Assembly: GCF_033118175.1 (NCBI RefSeq)
Contig: NC_083691.1
Span: forward strand, 21,673,001 to 21,737,000
DNA: 64,000 nucleotides
Direction: 5' to 3'
From: Dama dama
Taxonomy: Eukaryota; Chordata; Mammalia; Artiodactyla; Cervidae
Below are positions 58,801 to 64,000 of the stretch, in pieces. Position numbers and translations under genes: made by a program. Under the pieces are notes generated by a model. It was not told the DNA's origin. It made no database searches and saw nothing but the letters and a program-made list of their open reading frames with translations. Each line of letters begins with the position of its first letter. The first letter of the stretch is position 1.

Positions 58801-59646
58801 ATCAGTTAGCAAAGATTATCTTTATTAAGACAGATTCACCTGCACATAATACATATAAACCCATGGGGTCATATGAAATAAAGAAAGAGCAGAAAAATTA
58901 AGAGACAGCAATCGTGGAATATTCAGTGCTGAAATAACAAACCTAATCTCAGGTGCCTCACCTTTTACAACAGAGAGATGGACAGAGACTTTGTGCAGAT
59001 CTTTGTAAACCAGTCCCCCCTGGAGTGCATCCAGGGAAACCATTCAATTCAAGTAAACTACATGTGATAGGGGGATTTAGACTAAATTAGGGAATGTTAT
59101 TATGGAAGACATAACAAAAGTAAACAAAAATTACAACTCACCCCCTCTTTTTATCATGGTAGACTTCTGCAAGCTGAATGTTATAGATTTTAAATTTAAT
59201 ATACAGGAAACCCATTCTTAATATATCTTTGTATGATTAGGTATGTAGATGTGTACATTTATATTCTGTTTGGCTAGTGTCTTCTTTCAACTTAAAGAGA
59301 TAAATAATTTTCTCAATGGACTCGTTCCAATGGAAGGGCACCACTATTTTCATTCATTCCTCATGAATTGGAAAGTAAAATAAATTTATTGCAGTATCGA
59401 CTCCTGAATACTGCTTGCTTTTGTGCTCTCTACATATTCTATAATGCAGATGCCCAAAGTTCTTTCTAGCCAATTATTTGGTCTGCTACTATAATTAACA
59501 GTAAGAAAGTGGAAAATGTATCAGCATATATTCCTTCTTTTTTGGTTTTCCACAGTCAAAAATTCTGTAAAAATCATTATTAAAATATAAGCTGCCTTTT
59601 GTTCTTTGATCTACAGCATTTAGATGCTTGTAATGTCCTGGTTGAA
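58801..59646. other. single-copy AT-rich DNA
   Basis: Nothing recognised. Confidence 0.35.
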
Positions 59647-60379
59647 AGTGAAAGAGGAGAATGAAAAAGTTGGCTTAAAGCTCAACGTTCAGAAAACTAA
59701 GATCATGGCATCTGGTCCCATCACTTCATGGGAAATAGATGGGGAAACAGTGGGAAAAGTGTCAGACTTTATTTTTGGGGGCTCCAAAATCACTGCAGAT
59801 GGTGATTGCAGCCATGAAATTAAAAGACGCTTGCTCCTTGGAAGGAAAGTTATGGCCAACCTAGATAGCATATTAAAAAGCAGAGACATTACTTTGCCAA
59901 CAAAGGTCTGTCTGGTCAAGGCTATGGTTTTTCCAGTGGTCATGTATGAATGTGAGACTTGGACTGTGAAGAAAGCTGAGCACTGAAAAATTGATGCTTT
60001 TGAACTGTGGTGTTGAAGAAGACTCTTGAGAGTCCCTTGGACTGCAAGGAGATCCAACCAGTCCATCCTAAAGGGGATCAGTCCTGGGTATTCATTGGAA
60101 GGACTGATGCTGAAGCTGAAACTCCAATACTTTGGCCATCTCGTGAGAAGTGTTGACTCATTGGAAAAGACCCCAATGCTGGGAGGGATTGGGGGCAGCA
60201 GGAGAAGGGGATGACAGAGCATGAGATGGCTCGATGGTATCACCGACTTGATGGACATGAGTTTGAGTAAACTCCGGGAGTTGGTGATGGACAGGGAGGC
60301 CTGGCGTGCTACAATTCTTGGGGTCGTAAAGAGTCCGACATGACTGAGCAACTGAACTGAACTGAACTGAACTGAACTG
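59647..60379 (+). mobile_element. BovB LINE 3' end with tail repeat
   Basis: Starts at the 'gtgaaagaggagaatgaaa' point. It has a 120-codon frame (59624-59986) of the BovB C-terminus. It ends in (ACTGA)n, about six units at 60350-60380. Flanking 15-base repeats with two mismatches (59632-59646 and 60380-60394) mark the insertion. Confidence 0.96.
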
Positions 60380-60394
60380 AATGTCCCAGTTGAA

Positions 60395-60744
60395 CACACA
60401 ACATTTGTTGGTGGCTCAGCTTTCTTTAATTTTGTGTACCAAATACCCGCATGATATATAGACTTTAACTCCCAAAGGTCTCTTTTCATTATAGTTGTGG
60501 GTAAGTTCTCACTTTTATTTTTATGGGAATACCCTGTGGCATTGACAGGAAATGAAAAATCATCTTGCTGAAAACAGGAATTTAGGAAATAAAGAGTTTT
60601 AGTTGTGCAGCAAAAACCGTGCAGGTAAAGGGCGCTGAACTTTTTTCAAGGACTTGTCTGATGGATGAGGTAAGTGTTCTCAGTTACAAAATCAGATGCA
60701 GAACAGAGAACTATTAAATACCTCATATAAACTTTAAATGGAAG
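60395..60744. other. single-copy DNA
   Basis: Nothing recognised. Confidence 0.35.
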
Positions 60745-60955
60745 AAACAAATACCAAGTACTTAATATGCACCAAGTGACTTTATATATGATTTAATATA
60801 ATCATCTCTAAACTCCAACCAAAGAACTGTCAATAGCTTCATTTTATAGATGAGGACATCAAGGTTCACTGTAGCCAGATGATGTGCACAAGATGCTGGA
60901 GGTGAATGAAAGCTAAAATCCTGCACATTTTTTCCCTTTACACCCTGTTGCTTTC
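60745..60955 (-). mobile_element. MIR SINE
   Basis: Reverse MIR: 'cttcattttatagatgagga' near 60838, 'tgcacaagatgctggaggtga' near 60884 and 'aatcctgcaca' near 60918 fit the family order. Nearly full length. Confidence 0.65.
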
Positions 60956-61780
60956 TGAGAATGAGACACATTAATATCCTTACAGTTGCTTTAAGGTTGC
61001 ATTTTAGGATGGTGAGTTATTTCTGGCATACATCATTATCATCATCTCTGAGTAGAAAAAAGAATTGTATGTAAAGGTCCAGACACTCTTGAATGGGATA
61101 GGGAGGTTCTAGATATAAGAGAGGAAGTGCAGGCAGTCTGTGGCCTCTGTCAGGACTATCCTGACTATGTTAAAAAGTTCCTTTAAGATGATGCTAATTT
61201 AAGACAATAAATACTATACAAAGTACTCATTTTTTTCTGAAAGTATACATTTTCACATCAGTCTCAAAATTTTCAGCAACATTATTTAACATTCCTGCAG
61301 CAAAAAACTCAGTGATTATTAATAATGGTATCAGAATAAATCCTGCATAGACTACCAGATGTTTTTAAAGTATGGCACAGACTGCAGCTTGTTGTTAAAT
61401 GTCGTTTACTTGAAATTTGTGACTACCTTTTAGAATAATATTGTTTGTTTGTTTTTATTTTCTTTTGTAACATTGAAGTCAGGCTATTTAAAATACTATG
61501 AAAATGCTAATATTCAATGAAACAGTGAAAGAGATCCTTCTAGTCTCTCCTTGTCTTTCATGTGACAATGTAAAAAATAGAGGAAATACCATGAGACTGC
61601 CACCAACACGGAAGATCCTTTGCTTTTCATTGTTATCTCATAATGAACAGGTAGCTCACAGGAGAAGAAACATTTATCTGATGATTTTTCTAGTTAGAGG
61701 ATGTTTTTGATAATTTATTGGGAATAAATAATTAGGAAATAATAATTTATTGAATCTAAATCCCAGCAAGTTACTTTGTG
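60956..61780. other. single-copy DNA
   Basis: Nothing recognised; a (GTTT)-rich patch lies at 61442-61460. Confidence 0.35.
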
Positions 61781-61988
61781 TGTGCCTATTTGCTCAGTTG
61801 TGTCCGACTCTTTGCAACCCCATGGACTGAAGCCCACCAGGCTCCTCTGCACATGGGTATCTCCAGGCAAGAATACTGGAGTGGGTAGCCATTCCCCTCT
61901 CTAAGGCATCTTCCTGACCCAGGGATCGAACCAGGGTCTCCTGCATTGCAGGCAGACTCTTTATCATCTGAGCCACTGGGGAAGCCCC
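61781..61988 (-). mobile_element. Bov-tA SINE
   Basis: Well-kept reverse copy: 'gctcagttgtgtccgactc' to 'gccactggggaagcccc', with the B-box complement 'ggatcgaaccag' near 61923. CpGs are retained. Confidence 0.95.
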
Positions 61989-62008
61989 AAGTTACGTTTT
62001 GTGCTGGG

Positions 62009-62136
62009 CTGTATTGTGCTTAGTCGCTCAGTCGAGGCTGACTCTTTGCAACCCTATGGGCTGTAGCCTTCAGACTCCTCTGTCCTCCACTAGGGTCCTG
62101 GACTTCGCTCAAATTCATGTTCATTGAGTCAGCATA
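62009..62136 (-). mobile_element. BovB 3' end / Bov-A monomer
   Basis: Reverse-oriented 'tagtcgctcagtcgaggctg' to 'cattgagtcagcat', the shared BovB/Bov-A terminal segment, 20 bases after a full SINE. Diverged and shortened in the middle. Confidence 0.82.
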
Positions 62137-63579
62137 TAAATTTTAAAGTTACTCTAACGGAATCCAAAGAATGATGTGCATTACAGAGGGTTTTATTTAT
62201 CCCCATAGAGGACATAGATATGCAAACTTTTAAAAATGATGAAGGCTTTTTTTAGTGATTCAGAAGCAGCACTTGACATATTTTCTAGATTATGAGCTCT
62301 CTAGAAGCTGCGATGGTGCCTGTCTTGCTCTATCTAAACAAAGCTGAGAATATACTAAATGATATCTGCTGAATAAATTCATGAATAAAGTTTTTAAGGC
62401 TAATTATTATCTCTGTGAATTTCATTATGCTCCCTATTGTAGGTCCTATGTTTATTGGTGAGGGGGAATTTATAAGAAATTGCATTCAACAACATCTGAA
62501 GAGGGACACTGGTTGATAAATTTAAGAAACTAATTAGGTGTTGCTCATAAATCTGACAAATATATAGGTAGAGTCTGAATTATCAAAAAAGCTCTTTTTG
62601 CTAAAGTCAGAATGTACAGTACTGCTGCTTGAGGAAATGTTTACTTCTATAAACAAAAATCAAAACTCAAAACCTTCAATGCTAATGAAGTATAATTTTA
62701 TTTGATCAAAAATTTATGAGCATTCATTCCTTGAATTTGTGGTTTAATTTACATTTTTCATTTTGTCTTCAGCATAATAATCTGCCTATGATGTTATATA
62801 AGATCATTATGTCATATTCCCATTAAGTAATTTACTTCATGCTTTTGTCCTTTGGTTTTAGAGTATTTACTGTAGTAAGTTTTTAAATTAAAAGCATTTT
62901 TTATATCCATAAAAATTTTATTAGGTAAATATAATCTGTACATTGTTATTTTGTGTGGGATGCTTTGAAATATTATGTTCACTTTAAATAAATTATATGT
63001 ACATAATATCTTGTGGAAATACATTTTGTTATACTATTAAAAATCTAGCTACTCTACAAATAAAATGTTCTGACTCTATTTCTTCTGCTCTAAGCCAATG
63101 TTAATCACCATATGGGCAGGCTCTGAGAACAAGGAGCATCACAGTCACATCAAAGAAATCTTGGATACTGCTGAAGCTTAAATGTAAAAAAGCAGTGATT
63201 TGGCATATTAAGAGTCAAGGAATAAGAATGCCTGCCATAGAAAAGATGCAGGCAGAATTGTCTTCGTTAGTCCTAGAAGGGAGTGTTGATTTGGTGAACT
63301 CATCATGCCCCAAGGTTTGGTCATCAGACAGGGCCAAACAAAAAGTGGGCTTTCTCAGTTACTGGACATGTTCAGAGTCTTGGTTCCAGCTTGATGGGGA
63401 CATAAATAAGAAGTAACTAAAATAGAATGTGTGTGCTGATAGAGTTACATAAATGTATACAGTCTTGCAGAATGAACATATCCAGAAAAGCCCAATGAAA
63501 CATCCCGAGTTTGAATTTTTGTAGACAGAATCAAAGAGAGACAGTTTAAATTAAAAACAGTAATAATAAAAGTAGCTTT
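62137..63579. other. single-copy AT-rich DNA
   Basis: No repeat is recognised. A 73-codon frame at 63195-63416 shows no domain. Confidence 0.4.
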
Positions 63580-63688
63580 CAATGATTAAACACACACTAT
63601 ATGATTGTCTCTGCATTTATTATCTTCTCTCAGTGCCAACAGCAACTCTGTGAGATAGAATGGCATTCCCTTATTCAAGTTAACTATA
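63580..63688 (-). mobile_element. MIR fragment
   Basis: 'aaacacacactatatgattgtctc' through 'gcaactctgtgagatagaatgg' fits the reverse MIR 3' half. It is cut by the BovB that follows. Confidence 0.5.
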
Positions 63689-64000
63689 AAACCTCTTGAT
63701 GAAGGTGAAAGAGGAGAGTGAAAAGCTGGCTTAAAACTCAACCTTCAAAAAACAAAGAGCATGGTATCCAGTCCCTTCACTTTATGGCATATAAATGGAG
63801 AAACAATGGAAAGAGTGACAGACTTTATTTTCTTGGACTCCAAAATCTCTGTGGATGGTGACTGCAGCCATGAAATTAAAAGATGCTTGCTCCTTGGAAG
63901 AAAAGCTATGGCAAATCTAGGCAGCATTATTAAAAAGCAGAGACATTACTTTGCCAACAAAAGTCCGTCTAGTCAAGGCTATGGTTTTTCCAGTAGTCAT
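63689..64000 (+). mobile_element. BovB LINE, continues past the window
   Basis: Starts at 'aacctcttgatgaaggtgaa' and still runs in the BovB C-terminal region at the last base. The start is within some 15 consensus bases of those at 28946 and 59647. Confidence 0.94.

Noticed and set aside
59689..60489. The longest open frame in the window (266 codons, minus strand)
   Set aside because: It is the antisense of a BovB copy plus its tail repeat. Similar antisense frames occur over the other BovB copies (4.0, 34.8, 56.3 kb), so it reflects BovB codon composition and not a gene.
1..64000. CRISPR arrays, operons, bacterial-type systems or phage
   Set aside because: No regularly spaced repeats with unique spacers and no gene clusters. 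The repeat content is wholly mammalian.

Overview
The window is nuclear DNA of a ruminant (cattle, sheep, goat, deer or a close relative; I cannot separate these). The evidence is the repeat content. There are about ten pieces of the BovB (RTE) LINE, about twenty Bov-tA/Bov-A family SINEs, several copies of the wider cetartiodactyl CHR SINE, and ruminant-type L1 3' ends. Beneath these lie older mammalian layers: L2, MIR, L1M/HAL1, MaLR and ERVL LTRs, and hAT relics. The sequence is AT-rich. I find no convincing protein-coding gene, no RNA gene and no CpG island, so it reads as intergenic or deep intronic DNA.

Layout. 1-6.3 kb: an L1 tail, a probable L2 reverse-transcriptase remnant with a (TA)n tract, and the largest BovB on the + strand (2797-4530). 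6.3-11.6 kb: mostly single-copy, with an X-box-like motif and an octamer-bearing block. 11.6-24.5 kb: an MLT1 LTR holding a CHR SINE, several SINEs and MIRs, and two copies of a repeat I cannot name (20878-21047, 23956-24139). 25.3-26.8 kb: an L2 split by an unidentified 0.43-kb insertion. 27-33.4 kb: single-copy DNA with one exon-like interval on the minus strand, a BovB tail, MIR, MER5 and an ERVL LTR. 33.4-36.3 kb: an unidentified segment, SINEs, a BovB tail, and a processed pseudogene of NACA interrupted by a SINE. 38.1-43.9 kb: a stack of nested insertions in which an old L1 is broken by a minus-strand BovB and two SINEs, followed by a minus-strand L1/HAL1-like element broken by a younger L1 and a SINE dimer. 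44-64 kb: MER20, L1 3' ends, five more BovB copies and many SINEs in AT-rich single-copy DNA, ending inside a BovB.

No genes act together here. The history is one of retrotransposition: BovB and L1 supplied the machinery, SINEs used it, and an mRNA (NACA) was copied once. Several insertions can be ordered in time from nesting and target-site duplications read directly in the sequence. I found no evidence of a new enzymatic or defence system. The least explained items are the unnamed repeat pair, the recurrent BovB truncation points, the insertion inside the L2, the exon-like interval at 27385-27505, a small cysteine-rich frame at 52327-52515 and two perfect hairpins. All family names come from memory of the consensus sequences; no search was run.
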